This document shows positions 37,629 through 45,738 of a stretch of 64,000 nucleotides of DNA, piece after piece. The notes under the pieces were generated by a model. The model was not told where the DNA came from and did not search any database. It saw only the letters and a program-made list of their open reading frames with translations. A program made the position numbers and the translations under genes. The stretch spans positions 1,157,145 through 1,221,144 of the forward strand of contig NZ_CP019332.1 of the NCBI RefSeq assembly GCF_002163855.1, in the 5' to 3' direction. Origin of the DNA: Winogradskyella sp. PC-19. GTDB taxonomy: Bacteria; Bacteroidota; Bacteroidia; Flavobacteriales; Flavobacteriaceae. The first letter of the stretch is position 1; the number at the start of each line of letters is the position of its first letter.

Positions 37629-38168
37629 ATGAAAAATTCAAAATTATTTACAACTATCGCTTTTGCATTTATGATGCTAGTATCATTCAATGTTGATGCA
37701 CAAAAATTCAGACCTTTAGACAAGAGTCCTATGGATGCTGCTTCTATTGGTCGTGGGACTAAACAATTAGCTAAAGTTTATTATAGTAGACCTCAACTAA
37801 AAGGGAGAACTGTTGGTACTGATTTAGCACCATATGGAAAAGTATGGAGAACTGGTGCAAACGAAGCTACACAACTTATATTGAATGTTGATATGAAGCT
37901 TAATGGAACAACATTAAAAGCTGGTACATACTCAATATTCACTATTCCTGGTGAAAAAGAGTGGGAATTTATTGTAAGCTCAGACTTAAACAATTGGGGT
38001 TCTTCGGGCTATAAAAAAGATAACACCGTAGCTAGTATTAAAGTACCTGTAACAATGGGAGAAGAATCTTTAGAAGCTTTCTCTATGGCATTTGCACCTT
38101 CTGATGATGGCGTACATTTACACATGGGTTGGGACAAAGTCAGAGTTGCAGTTCCTTTTGTAAAATAA
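37629..38168 (+). CDS. Secreted DUF2911 protein
   Basis: The 179-residue protein has a signal peptide (MKNSKLFTTIAFAFMMLVSF, cleavage near AQ). The DUF2911 domain follows, with QLAKVYYSRPQLKGRTV, APYGKVWRTGANEATQL and LKAGTYSIFTIPGEKEWEFI. The family is periplasmic or extracellular, beta-rich and of unknown role. The gene stands alone, with 237 bp of AT-rich sequence upstream and a strong terminator 17 bp downstream that also serves queE. Confidence 0.9.
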   Translation: MKNSKLFTTIAFAFMMLVSFNVDAQKFRPLDKSPMDAASIGRGTKQLAKVYYSRPQLKGRTVGTDLAPYGKVWRTGANEATQLILNVDMKLNGTTLKAGTYSIFTIPGEKEWEFIVSSDLNNWGSSGYKKDNTVASIKVPVTMGEESLEAFSMAFAPSDDGVHLHMGWDKVRVAVPFVK

Positions 38169-38185
38169 AATAACTTTATTTCCAT

Positions 38186-38217
38186 AAAAAAAGCCTTGAG
38201 AAATCAAGGCTTTTTTT
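38186..38217. terminator. Bidirectional intrinsic terminator
   Basis: A 14-bp perfect stem (AAAAAAAGCCTTGA at 38186-38199, TCAAGGCTTTTTTT at 38204-38217) with a GAAA loop. It overlaps the queE stop by two bases and serves both convergent genes. Confidence 0.92.
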
Positions 38218-38848
38218 ATGGAATATTCAAATATTTATGCGTTTGCAATGAGACTTTCCATTTAGGATTCGCCATGACATAATCCACAATTTGGGGTACC
38301 ATTTTATCACGTTTACTCCATTCTGGCTGTAGATATAAAATACAATTATCATTTACTTTTTCAGCTTGCTCTTCAGCAAATCTAAAATCATCCTTATTAT
38401 ATATGATACATTTTAGTTCATGAGCCTCAGCATATACTTCTTCGGTTGGAAGTTTATTCTTTTTTGGAGATAAACAAATCCAGTCCCATTGACCGCTTAA
38501 TTTGTACGCTCCAGAAGTTTCAATATGCGTTTGAACACCTTTAGCTTTTAATTGCTCAGTCAATGGATTCATATCCCACATTAAAGGTTCTCCACCAGTT
38601 ACTACAATTGTATTGCTATATTTTACTGCATTATCAACAATCTTTTCAGTTTCTGTTGGCGGATGTAACTCTGCTAACCAACTTTCTTTGACATCGCACC
38701 AATGGCATCCAACATCACAACCACCAATACGCACAAAGTACGCTGCAGTCCCTTTATGATAACCTTCACCTTGAATGGTATAAAACTCTTCCATTAAAGG
38801 CAAAAGTTGGCCTTTATCTATCAATTCTTGTCGTTCTCTTCTCGTCAT
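38216..38848 (-). CDS. queE: 7-carboxy-7-deazaguanine synthase
   Basis: QueE is a radical SAM enzyme that forms the deazaguanine core on the way to queuosine in tRNA. The 210 residues have MEEFYTIQGEGYHKGTAAYF and a modified radical SAM cysteine motif, GGCDVGCHWCDVK (C..xC..xC). They also have VVTGGEPLMWDMNP and the C-terminal LQTHKYLNIP. I use the ATG at 38848. A TTG nine bases upstream lies inside a -7 promoter element, and relatives begin shortly before the LPLMEEFYTIQGEG stretch. The transcript may be almost leaderless. Confidence 0.95.
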   Translation of the reverse strand: MTRRERQELIDKGQLLPLMEEFYTIQGEGYHKGTAAYFVRIGGCDVGCHWCDVKESWLAELHPPTETEKIVDNAVKYSNTIVVTGGEPLMWDMNPLTEQLKAKGVQTHIETSGAYKLSGQWDWICLSPKKNKLPTEEVYAEAHELKCIIYNKDDFRFAEEQAEKVNDNCILYLQPEWSKRDKMVPQIVDYVMANPKWKVSLQTHKYLNIP

Positions 38849-38854
38849 AGCTTG

Positions 38855-38862
38855 CAAAGATA
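38855..38862 (-). promoter_or_regulatory. Predicted -7 promoter element of queE
   Basis: The minus strand reads TATCTTTG, an exact TAnnTTTG match, ending only 6 bp before the ATG at 38848. Transcription would then start within a few bases of the start codon. Confidence 0.5.
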
Positions 38863-38920
38863 GTTATTAAGTGTAAAGTAAAAAGGGATACAATACTAAA
38901 TACAAAACACTTTTGATGTT

Positions 38921-39370
38921 TTAGTATTTAGCAGCAACAACCTCAATCTCGATACTAGCTCCACCTGCCAAACCACCAGCTGCGAAAGTTGTTCGCGCAG
39001 GCTTCTTAGTAAAATATTGTGTATAGACTGTATTAAAAGCCTTAAAATCATTGATATCTTTTAATATAACAGTACATTTTACAACATTATCTAAAGTTAA
39101 ATTATGCTGTTTCAACACATCTTGAATATTTAGAACAACTTGTTTCGTCTCAGCTGTAACACCACCAGTTACTAATTTTCCTATTTTATGGTCTTTACCA
39201 ATTTGTCCTGTTAAGAATAGAAGATTCCCTGTTTCAACCGCATCACTAAAAGGCACATTGGCACGAGTAGGCTCGTGAGATTTATGAAAGATAATTTCAG
39301 AATTTGAATTATTACAAGACTGAAAAAATATTACAAACAAAAAACAACTTATTGAGAGATATTTAGACAT
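38921..39370 (-). CDS. RidA/YjgF-family protein with a lipoprotein signal
   Basis: RidA proteins are small trimeric deaminases that clear reactive enamines and imines. The 149 residues include the family core. Features are FSDAVETGNLLFLTGQIGKD, the Arg in KKPARTTFAAGGLAGG, and the Glu in ASIEIEVVAAKY; Arg and Glu are the catalytic site residues of RidA. Unusually, the N terminus is a lipoprotein signal, MSKYLSISCFLFVIFFQSC, with the likely lipid Cys at 19. It is therefore predicted in the periplasm or outer membrane. It is divergent from the HerA-like gene with a 58 bp gap. Confidence 0.88.
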   Translation of the reverse strand: MSKYLSISCFLFVIFFQSCNNSNSEIIFHKSHEPTRANVPFSDAVETGNLLFLTGQIGKDHKIGKLVTGGVTAETKQVVLNIQDVLKQHNLTLDNVVKCTVILKDINDFKAFNTVYTQYFTKKPARTTFAAGGLAGGASIEIEVVAAKY

Positions 39371-39428
39371 AAAATTCTAGTTTTAAACTTGACTAAAATT
39401 ACACTATTTTTATACAAATTTTGAGACA

Positions 39429-40967
39429 ATGCAGGATAAAGACACTTTCTTTAAACATATAACAGAAGGAAACACTTTTAAAGGCGAATCAATTACACTT
39501 GGCGCAGCTATGCTTGATGGGGAAACCATGACTAACGCTTACGTAAAAGTACCACTAAAGACTATGAATCGTCATGGACTAATCGCAGGTGCTACTGGTA
39601 CAGGAAAAACAAAAACGCTCCAAGTTTTGGCTGAAAATTTATCTGAAAAAGGTGTACCTGTTTTACTAATGGATATTAAAGGAGATTTAAGTGGATTAGC
39701 CCAACCAAGTCCTGGTCATCCTAAAATTGATGAACGTCATAAAAAAATTGGACTACCATTTGATGCCAAAAAGTTCCCTGTAGAAGTCATGACATTATCC
39801 GAACAAGATGGTGTTCGTTTACGTGCTACAATTAGCGAATTTGGTCCTGTATTAATTTCAAGAATTTTAGATGTTACTGAAACACAAGCAGGTATTATTT
39901 CTGTAATTTTTAAATATTGTGATGATAATAAATTACCACTTTTAGATATTAAAGATTTTAAGAAAATTCTACAATATGCCACTGGTGATGGTAAAAAAGA
40001 ATTTGAAGAAGCTTATGGTCGTATCTCCACAGCCTCTACAGGAGCTATCTTAAGAAAGCTTATTGAGATTGAGCAACAAGGTGGTGACCTATTCTTTGGT
40101 GAAACCTCATTTGACACATCAGATTTACAACGTATTGACGAAAACGGTCGTGGCTATATTAATATAATTCGATTAACAGACATACAGGATAAGCCAAAAT
40201 TATTTTCGACATTTATGTTAAGTTTATTGGCTGAAATTTATTCTACTTTTCCTGAGCAAGGCGATAGCGGAAGACCAGAACTTATTATGTTTATCGATGA
40301 AGCCCATTTAATTTTTAATGAAGCTTCTGATGCGCTTTTAAATCAGATAGAAAGTATTGTAAAGCTAATCCGTAGTAAAGGTGTTGGTCTTTATTTTGTA
40401 ACACAAAACCCTACCGATGTCCCAGAAGAAGTATTGGGGCAATTAGGTTTAAAAGTCCAGCATGCATTACGTGCATTTACTGCTAAGGATAGAAAAGCCA
40501 TTAAACTCACGGCACAAAATTATCCAGATACCGATTATTATGATACCGCAGAAGTATTAACTTCATTAGGAATTGGCGAAGCATTAGTATCGGCATTAGA
40601 TGAAAAAGGAAAGCCAACACCTTTGGCAGCAACCATGATGCGTGCACCGATGAGTCGCATGGATATTTTGACAAAATCTGAATTAGGAAAACTTTTATCT
40701 GATTCAGAATTAGCTAAAAAATATAACAAAGAGATAGACCGTGAAAGCGCTTATGAAATGCTTACGGAAAAAATAAAACAAGCCGAAGCTGAGGAAGCCA
40801 AAGCAAAAGCAGCTGAAGAAAAAGCGAAACTTAAAAAAGCAGAATCTAAACGAAAATCAACGTCTACAAGAAGGCGTTCTTCAAGACAAAATCCTTTACT
40901 AAAAGTATTGACTAGTCCAACTGTAATTAGAAGTGTTTTAGGGATTTTGACAAAAATGATGCGCTAA
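39429..40967 (+). CDS. HerA-like ATPase, DUF853 type
   Basis: The 512-residue protein is a HerA/FtsK-type P-loop ATPase of the DUF853 family, which has no settled function. Visible motifs are Walker A GLIAGATGTGKTKTLQVL near 50-67, LLMDIKGDLSGLAQPSP, Walker B LIMFIDEAHLIFNEA, and VGLYFVTQNPTDVPEEVL. The C terminus has a Glu/Ala/Lys coiled coil (about 440-475) and a basic tail (KRKSTSTRRRSSRQN) that could bind nucleic acid. It lies upstream of a broken lipoprotein gene on the same strand. Confidence 0.88.
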   Translation: MQDKDTFFKHITEGNTFKGESITLGAAMLDGETMTNAYVKVPLKTMNRHGLIAGATGTGKTKTLQVLAENLSEKGVPVLLMDIKGDLSGLAQPSPGHPKIDERHKKIGLPFDAKKFPVEVMTLSEQDGVRLRATISEFGPVLISRILDVTETQAGIISVIFKYCDDNKLPLLDIKDFKKILQYATGDGKKEFEEAYGRISTASTGAILRKLIEIEQQGGDLFFGETSFDTSDLQRIDENGRGYINIIRLTDIQDKPKLFSTFMLSLLAEIYSTFPEQGDSGRPELIMFIDEAHLIFNEASDALLNQIESIVKLIRSKGVGLYFVTQNPTDVPEEVLGQLGLKVQHALRAFTAKDRKAIKLTAQNYPDTDYYDTAEVLTSLGIGEALVSALDEKGKPTPLAATMMRAPMSRMDILTKSELGKLLSDSELAKKYNKEIDRESAYEMLTEKIKQAEAEEAKAKAAEEKAKLKKAESKRKSTSTRRRSSRQNPLLKVLTSPTVIRSVLGILTKMMR

Positions 40968-40976
40968 ACAAATTTT

Positions 40977-41530
40977 ATGCGATTTCTAGTTTTACTAATT
41001 TTTGTGCTCTCTATTTTTAGCTGTAAAAACGAAGAGAAAGCACAGGTCAGAAACCATTTCTAGTCGCTAAACACAGTATAGGACTTATTAACGATTCAAC
41101 TCAGGTTAAAGATTTAAAAAAGATTTTTGCTAACGACTCAATACTTAGTTATAAAGAAGACGATAGCTTTATCGGTGGTATTAATTTTATTGATATTTAC
41201 GAGAAAAACGGAAATCAATTACTAAGTATTTATCCAACAGATTCTCATGACTCAACAGCGACCTTAGATTTTGTAATCTTAAAAGATTCGAGGTACAAAA
41301 CAGAAAAAGGTATTTCGAATTTGAGCACTTATAAAGATATTATGAGAGCTTACACCATATCTGAAATTGATAATCTAATTGATGATATTAAAATAAGGGT
41401 TGAAGAAATTGATGCTTCATTTATAATAGATAAAAAAGAATTAGTCACTAACTTTGACTTTGGAAAAGAGATTGATTCTACCCAAATTTCTGATACAGCA
41501 AAAGTGTCTAGATTCATTATAAATTTTTAA
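40977..41530 (+). pseudogene. Frameshifted lipoprotein gene of unknown family
   Basis: The ATG at 40977 starts a lipoprotein signal (MRFLVLLIFVLSIFSC, Cys16) and stops at a TAG at 41061. The continuation lies in another frame from about 41047 and ends at 41528-41530, giving QKPFLVAKHSIGLINDST and about 150 further residues to SRFIINF. Adding one base near 41036-41050 restores a protein of about 184 residues. The second part has no ATG near its start, so it is not an independent gene. Function is unknown. Confidence 0.75.
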
Positions 41531-41541
41531 TAGTATTCTGC

Positions 41542-41913
41542 ATGTCAAATTCAAAAAAGTATAAAATTCAAAATTCTCCTTTTGTAGTACCTACAACTGA
41601 TGGTAAGGTAATTAAAGAACATTTTGGAAATGCCACAGATGGAAATTCTGAAATTAGCATTGCTCATATGGTAGCACCAGCTGGTTGGTCAGAACCTTTT
41701 CAAACACCAGAGTTTGACGAGTATACATTTATCATAAAAGGAAAAAAACAATTTATTATTGAAGGCGAAACAATAATTCTAGAGGCTGGACAGTCTATAA
41801 AAGTTGAGAAAAATACACGCCTACAATATTCCAATCCTTTTACTGAACCTTGTGAGTATTTAGCGATTTGCCTACCAGCCTTTTCAATAGATGCGGTTAA
41901 TAGAGAAGATTAG
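41542..41913 (+). CDS. Cupin-domain protein
   Basis: The 123-residue cytoplasmic protein is a single small cupin barrel. It shows EPFQTPEFDEYTFIIKGKKQ, a degenerate cupin motif 1 that keeps Glu and Phe-Asp but lacks the usual paired histidines. LEAGQSIKVEKNTRLQYSNP is in the position of motif 2. The missing histidines suggest it may not bind a metal in the standard way. It sits in a tight plus-strand run: 12 bp after the broken lipoprotein gene and 6 bp before the hydrolase. The ligand is unknown. Confidence 0.85.
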   Translation: MSNSKKYKIQNSPFVVPTTDGKVIKEHFGNATDGNSEISIAHMVAPAGWSEPFQTPEFDEYTFIIKGKKQFIIEGETIILEAGQSIKVEKNTRLQYSNPFTEPCEYLAICLPAFSIDAVNRED

Positions 41914-41918
41914 CAAAA

Positions 41919-42746
41919 ATGAGCAGTTTTATAATAAAATCAATCGGAAACGCACTTAATGCCTCAAGTTACATTTCTTCAAAGTACGCTTCAAACAAGG
42001 CTTTAAAATTATTTGCAACGCCAAGAAAAGGCAACTATATCAGTCAACAAGAAGCGGTCATAGATTCAGCAGTTGTCGAGACTTTGACTTTTGAAAATTT
42101 AAATATCAAAACCTACAGATGGGCTGGTCGTAATAAGACTATTCTTTTAGCACATGGTTGGGAAAGTAATGCATCTCGCTGGGAATATTTATTAGAAGAT
42201 TTAAAAGAACAAGACTATAATATTGTTGCTCTTGATGCTCCTGCTCACGGAAACTCTGATGGTAACCAATTTAATGCCATTTTATATTCTGAATTTATAG
42301 GTGTCGTTATCAAAAAATTTCAACCTGAAATACTTATTGGCCATTCTGTTGGCGGTATGGCTAGTGTTTTTTGTTTGCACAATCATGATTTACCAAGTAT
42401 AGAAAAACTAGTGATTTTAGGAGCTCCAGCTCATTTTACAGGTGTGTTTTCGAGATATAAACAAATGATGGGTTATAACAAACGTATCTCAAAGGGTCTT
42501 GACAACATCGTTAGTGAGCGCTTTGGCCAATCAGTAGATTATTTTTCGGCCGCTAATTTTTCAAAAGATTTTAAATTCAAAGGCTTAATCGTACATGATA
42601 AGAAGGATAAAATCATTCCTTATGAAGATGCTTTATTATTTGCTAACCGCTATAAAAACTCAAAATTAATAACCACTGAAGGTTTTGGCCATGGACTAAA
42701 AGATAAGTCAATAACGCCTAAGATAATTGAGTTTATAAATGGTTAA
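41919..42746 (+). CDS. Alpha/beta hydrolase
   Basis: The 275-residue protein has the alpha/beta hydrolase layout. The oxyanion region is LLAHGWESNASRWEYLLEDL. The acid turn is ALDAPAHGNSDG. The nucleophile elbow GHSVGGMA has Ser near 143. A late Asp lies in VHDKKDKIIPYEDA, and His lies in EGFGHGLKDKS. All triad positions are therefore present. The substrate cannot be predicted. Only 5 bp separate it from the cupin gene, so they are probably co-transcribed. rluF follows after 21 bp but seems to have its own promoter element. Confidence 0.88.
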   Translation: MSSFIIKSIGNALNASSYISSKYASNKALKLFATPRKGNYISQQEAVIDSAVVETLTFENLNIKTYRWAGRNKTILLAHGWESNASRWEYLLEDLKEQDYNIVALDAPAHGNSDGNQFNAILYSEFIGVVIKKFQPEILIGHSVGGMASVFCLHNHDLPSIEKLVILGAPAHFTGVFSRYKQMMGYNKRISKGLDNIVSERFGQSVDYFSAANFSKDFKFKGLIVHDKKDKIIPYEDALLFANRYKNSKLITTEGFGHGLKDKSITPKIIEFING

Positions 42747-42755
42747 TCTTTATCG

Positions 42756-42763
42756 TACTTTTG
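42756..42763 (+). promoter_or_regulatory. Predicted -7 promoter element of rluF
   Basis: TACTTTTG matches TAnnTTTG and ends 4 bp before the rluF ATG. If used, the rluF transcript would begin at or within a base or two of the start codon. Confidence 0.45.
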
Positions 42764-42767
42764 CAAC

Positions 42768-43535
42768 ATGTCCGAAAATCTAACAAGACTTAATAAATAC
42801 CTCAGCGAAGCTGGCTACTGCTCGCGTCGTGAAGGTGACCGATTAATTGATGCTGGTCGTGTAACCATCAATGATATTGTACCCGAAATGGGTACAAAAG
42901 TTGCCGAAGGAGACGTTGTAAAAGTTGATGGCGAAATAGTTGGTGGTCGTAAAGAGGCTTTTACATATTTGGCATTTAATAAACCTGTGGGTATTGTTTG
43001 TACGACTGACACACGTGTTGAAAAAGACAATATTATAGATTACATTAACTATCCAAAACGTATTTTCCCAATCGGACGTTTGGATAAGCCAAGTGAAGGT
43101 CTTATTCTTTTAACTGATGATGGTGATATAGTTAACAAGATTCTTCGCGCTAGTAACAATCACGAGAAAGAATATATCGTTACTGTTGACAGACCAATTT
43201 CTCAAACCTTTGTAGAGCGAATGTCTGGTGGAATTTACATAGACGAATTAGAAAAACGCACAAAACCTTGCAAAGTCCGTAAGATTGATAAATTTACCTT
43301 CAGTATTATATTAACTCAAGGTTTGAATCGACAAATCCGTCGTATGTGTGACTATCTAAATTACGATGTACAGACATTAAAACGTGTGCGCATCATGAAT
43401 ATAAAACTCGATATACCACTTGGCGAATATCGCGAATTAACCAAAGAAGAATTTAAAACACTTAGCGAGTTAATTAGCGAATCGAAAAAAAATTATGATG
43501 AAAATTCAGGAATACAACGCCGAAAAAGACGTTAA
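42768..43535 (+). CDS. rluF: 23S rRNA pseudouridine synthase, RluF-like
   Basis: The 255 residues combine an N-terminal S4 RNA-binding domain (about 5-65, TRLNKYLSEAGYCSRREGDR) with a RsuA-type synthase domain. The catalytic Asp lies in FPIGRLDKPSEGLILLT. The stretch GDIVNKILRASNNHEKEYIV is typical of RluF, which modifies U2604 of 23S rRNA in E. coli. RluB or RluE type is less likely. The C terminus ends in a short basic tail (IQRRKRR). Confidence 0.9.
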   Translation: MSENLTRLNKYLSEAGYCSRREGDRLIDAGRVTINDIVPEMGTKVAEGDVVKVDGEIVGGRKEAFTYLAFNKPVGIVCTTDTRVEKDNIIDYINYPKRIFPIGRLDKPSEGLILLTDDGDIVNKILRASNNHEKEYIVTVDRPISQTFVERMSGGIYIDELEKRTKPCKVRKIDKFTFSIILTQGLNRQIRRMCDYLNYDVQTLKRVRIMNIKLDIPLGEYRELTKEEFKTLSELISESKKNYDENSGIQRRKRR

Positions 43536-43603
43536 TTTATTCCTAATTAGGTTTTGATTTGGTTTTTGATTTCTAAATTTAAAGGAATCAATCACTAAAA
43601 ATC

Positions 43604-44560
43604 ATGAAACCAATTTATCTCTATCTCTCAGTATTTCTAATATCCACTATTAGTTATTCCCAAACTGATTACTCTGCTTCTAAGGAGCATCCATTTGGAT
43701 TGGCAAACCCCGAAGCGCCTCAAGAATTAAGAGATTTTCAGCCATTAATTGGCAAATGTAATTGTAAATCTACTTCACGTAATCCAGACCAATCTTGGGC
43801 AGAAGCTATTGATATGACTTGGGAATGGAAATACATAATGAATGGTATGGCTGTACAAGACGAAACCATAAAATCTGACGGCAAACACTCAGGAAGTATC
43901 CGACAATTTATTGCTGATAGTAGCAAATGGTATGTACATTACTATTCATCTGGATCACCAACTACTAAGTTACCAACCTGGGAAGGCAATAAAAAAGAGA
44001 ATGGAAACATAGTACTTTACAAAGAACAAAAAGCTCCAAACGGAACTGACGGATTCTTTAGACTTACTTTTTATGATATTAGTACATCTGGTTACAAGTG
44101 GATTGGCGAATGGGTAGACAAAACTGAAACAGTAACTTTTCCCACTTGGAAAATAGATTGTAAACGAGTAACTGATGAAAAATCCGACTTAACAGTCATC
44201 AAAGACAATATTTCTGCATTTTCAAAAGCCTACATGAGTGGTAACATAAATGACTTAGTAAACATGTATACTGATGACGGGAAAATTTTCCCAAATAATT
44301 TAAAAATCTTAGAAGGTAAAACGGATTTAAAATCATATTGGACCATTCCTGAAGGTGTGAAAATTCTTCACCATAAAGTGACACCAACAGAGATTAAAAT
44401 AGAAAATGATATTGCTTATGATTATGGGTACTATGAAGGTAAGACACTTACAAAAGAAAAGGAAGAAATCTCTTGGCAAGGGAAATACATTATCATTTGG
44501 AAAAAAATCAATAATGAATGGAAAATTTATTTAGATATTTGGAATAACGTTAGACCCTAA
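43604..44560 (+). CDS. Secreted protein with DUF1579-like and SnoaL-like domains
   Basis: The 318-residue protein has a signal peptide (MKPIYLYLSVFLISTISYSQ). A DUF1579-like beta domain follows (about 40-185), with LIGKCNCKSTSRNPDQSWAE and TWEWKYIMNGMAVQDE. The C-terminal half (about 200-318) is a SnoaL/DUF4440-like domain, with FSKAYMSGNINDLVNMYTDD and the closing IIWKKINNEWKIYLDIWNN. Each half is a common small fold; the fusion is of unknown function. The gene is followed 35 bp later by the VOC protein gene. Confidence 0.78.
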   Translation: MKPIYLYLSVFLISTISYSQTDYSASKEHPFGLANPEAPQELRDFQPLIGKCNCKSTSRNPDQSWAEAIDMTWEWKYIMNGMAVQDETIKSDGKHSGSIRQFIADSSKWYVHYYSSGSPTTKLPTWEGNKKENGNIVLYKEQKAPNGTDGFFRLTFYDISTSGYKWIGEWVDKTETVTFPTWKIDCKRVTDEKSDLTVIKDNISAFSKAYMSGNINDLVNMYTDDGKIFPNNLKILEGKTDLKSYWTIPEGVKILHHKVTPTEIKIENDIAYDYGYYEGKTLTKEKEEISWQGKYIIIWKKINNEWKIYLDIWNNVRP

Positions 44561-44595
44561 TCGTTACTTTTATTGAAAATTTTTAAACTAAAGAC

Positions 44596-45018
44596 ATGTC
44601 TCAATTAACACCTTTTCACCTTGCAATTCCAGTACATGATTTGACTTTATGCCGAAATTTTTATACCAATATTTTAAATTTTGAAGAAGGCAGAAGTAGC
44701 AACCATTGGGTAGATTATAACTTTTTTGGTCATCAATTGGTAATTCATCTTAAAGAACAAGAATTGACAGAAGTACCAACAAATTCAGTTGATGGGAAAG
44801 ACGTTCCTGTGCCTCATTTTGGTGTTGTTTTATCCTGGGAAAAATTTCAAGAATTTTCAGAATTGTTAAAAACTAAGAATATTGAATTTATAATTGAACC
44901 TTACATAAGATTTGAAGGTTTAGTTGGCGAACAAGCCACTATGTTTTTCAAAGACCCATCAGGCAATGCCTTAGAGTTTAAGGCATTCAGAGATATGAGT
45001 CAGTTATTTGCTAAGTGA
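44596..45018 (+). CDS. VOC-family (glyoxalase/dioxygenase-like) protein
   Basis: The 140-residue protein has a paired beta-alpha-beta VOC fold. The first metal His is in [19 protein letters not shown] (His8), [10 protein letters not shown] is a likely second site, PHFGVVLSW opens the second half, and [15 protein letters not shown] carries the final Glu ligand. The metal-binding positions look intact, so an active dioxygenase or lyase is possible. The substrate is unknown. Its end overlaps the convergent TIGR02206 gene by 15 bp. Confidence 0.88.
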   Translation: MSQLTPFHLAIPVHDLTLCRNFYTNILNFEEGRSSNHWVDYNFFGHQLVIHLKEQELTEVPTNSVDGKDVPVPHFGVVLSWEKFQEFSELLKTKNIEFIIEPYIRFEGLVGEQATMFFKDPSGNALEFKAFRDMSQLFAK

Positions 45019-45729
45019 TTTTTTTCTTTTAGAAAAATGAAACGGCAAGTAAATAATAATAAACATCGGAATTATTATCAATTGCGCAACAATAATATAA
45101 TATGGCCAATCACCAAAATGATTCAATAGACTTGCCGATTTAGGTTTTTGATTTAAATAAAAATAATTGGCGTCCAAAAGATAATTTAGGATTACCATAA
45201 TTATAACATAAACCTGAAGTGCAAAAAATGATTTAAAAACACTTTTTAATTTGGGTCTCATTTTAAAAACAAAAATAAAATAAAAGATAATGGTCAATAA
45301 TCCTAGGTGTGCAATCCAATATCTAAAATAATCAAAGCTCGGAAATCCCGTAGTAATGTCTGGAGTGATAACTGCTTGTAATGTACCGCCGATAATCCAA
45401 AAAATCAAGACTTCAAACATCCAATATTTACGATAGTATGTAAAGACAGGAATTAGTAAAGCCAACAAACTACATAGGTACAGCGGTAAATCGGTCTTAA
45501 AATTATATACATCTAAGCATATCCTATAAAGGTGAAAGCTAATTACTGATAATGACACAAACCATGCGAAGAAATGTATAAATTTTTGCTGTTGACCTTT
45601 ATCTAAATTCTTTATTGAATAATTGATGCTCCAAATAGTTAATATTGTTGCAATAACTATTGGTAAAACATGCTGAAGACTTCCTATAGCAACAGATAGA
45701 GATGCAACAGAAAGTATCAATATACCCAT
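45004..45729 (-). CDS. TIGR02206-type (YwaF-like) integral membrane protein
   Basis: The 241-residue protein has about seven membrane helices. Signature features of the YwaF/TIGR02206 family are visible: [20 protein letters not shown], a [12 protein letters not shown] loop, [14 protein letters not shown], and [12 protein letters not shown] before the last helices. The family is uncharacterised. It lies 9 bp after folD on the same strand, so it is probably the last gene of an ffh-folD-YwaF unit, a link of position rather than known function. Confidence 0.85.
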   Translation of the reverse strand: MGILILSVASLSVAIGSLQHVLPIVIATILTIWSINYSIKNLDKGQQQKFIHFFAWFVSLSVISFHLYRICLDVYNFKTDLPLYLCSLLALLIPVFTYYRKYWMFEVLIFWIIGGTLQAVITPDITTGFPSFDYFRYWIAHLGLLTIIFYFIFVFKMRPKLKSVFKSFFALQVYVIIMVILNYLLDANYFYLNQKPKSASLLNHFGDWPYYIIVAQLIIIPMFIIIYLPFHFSKRKKSLSK

Positions 45730-45738
45730 AAAATATTA

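Noticed and set aside
38849-38857. TTG start of queE at 38857
   Set aside because: It lies within the TATCTTTG promoter element, and the ATG at 38848 gives a normal N terminus.
41321-41530. Short 69-codon open frame as an independent gene
   Set aside because: It is the tail of a longer frame open from about 41000 that continues the lipoprotein begun at 40977 after a frameshift.
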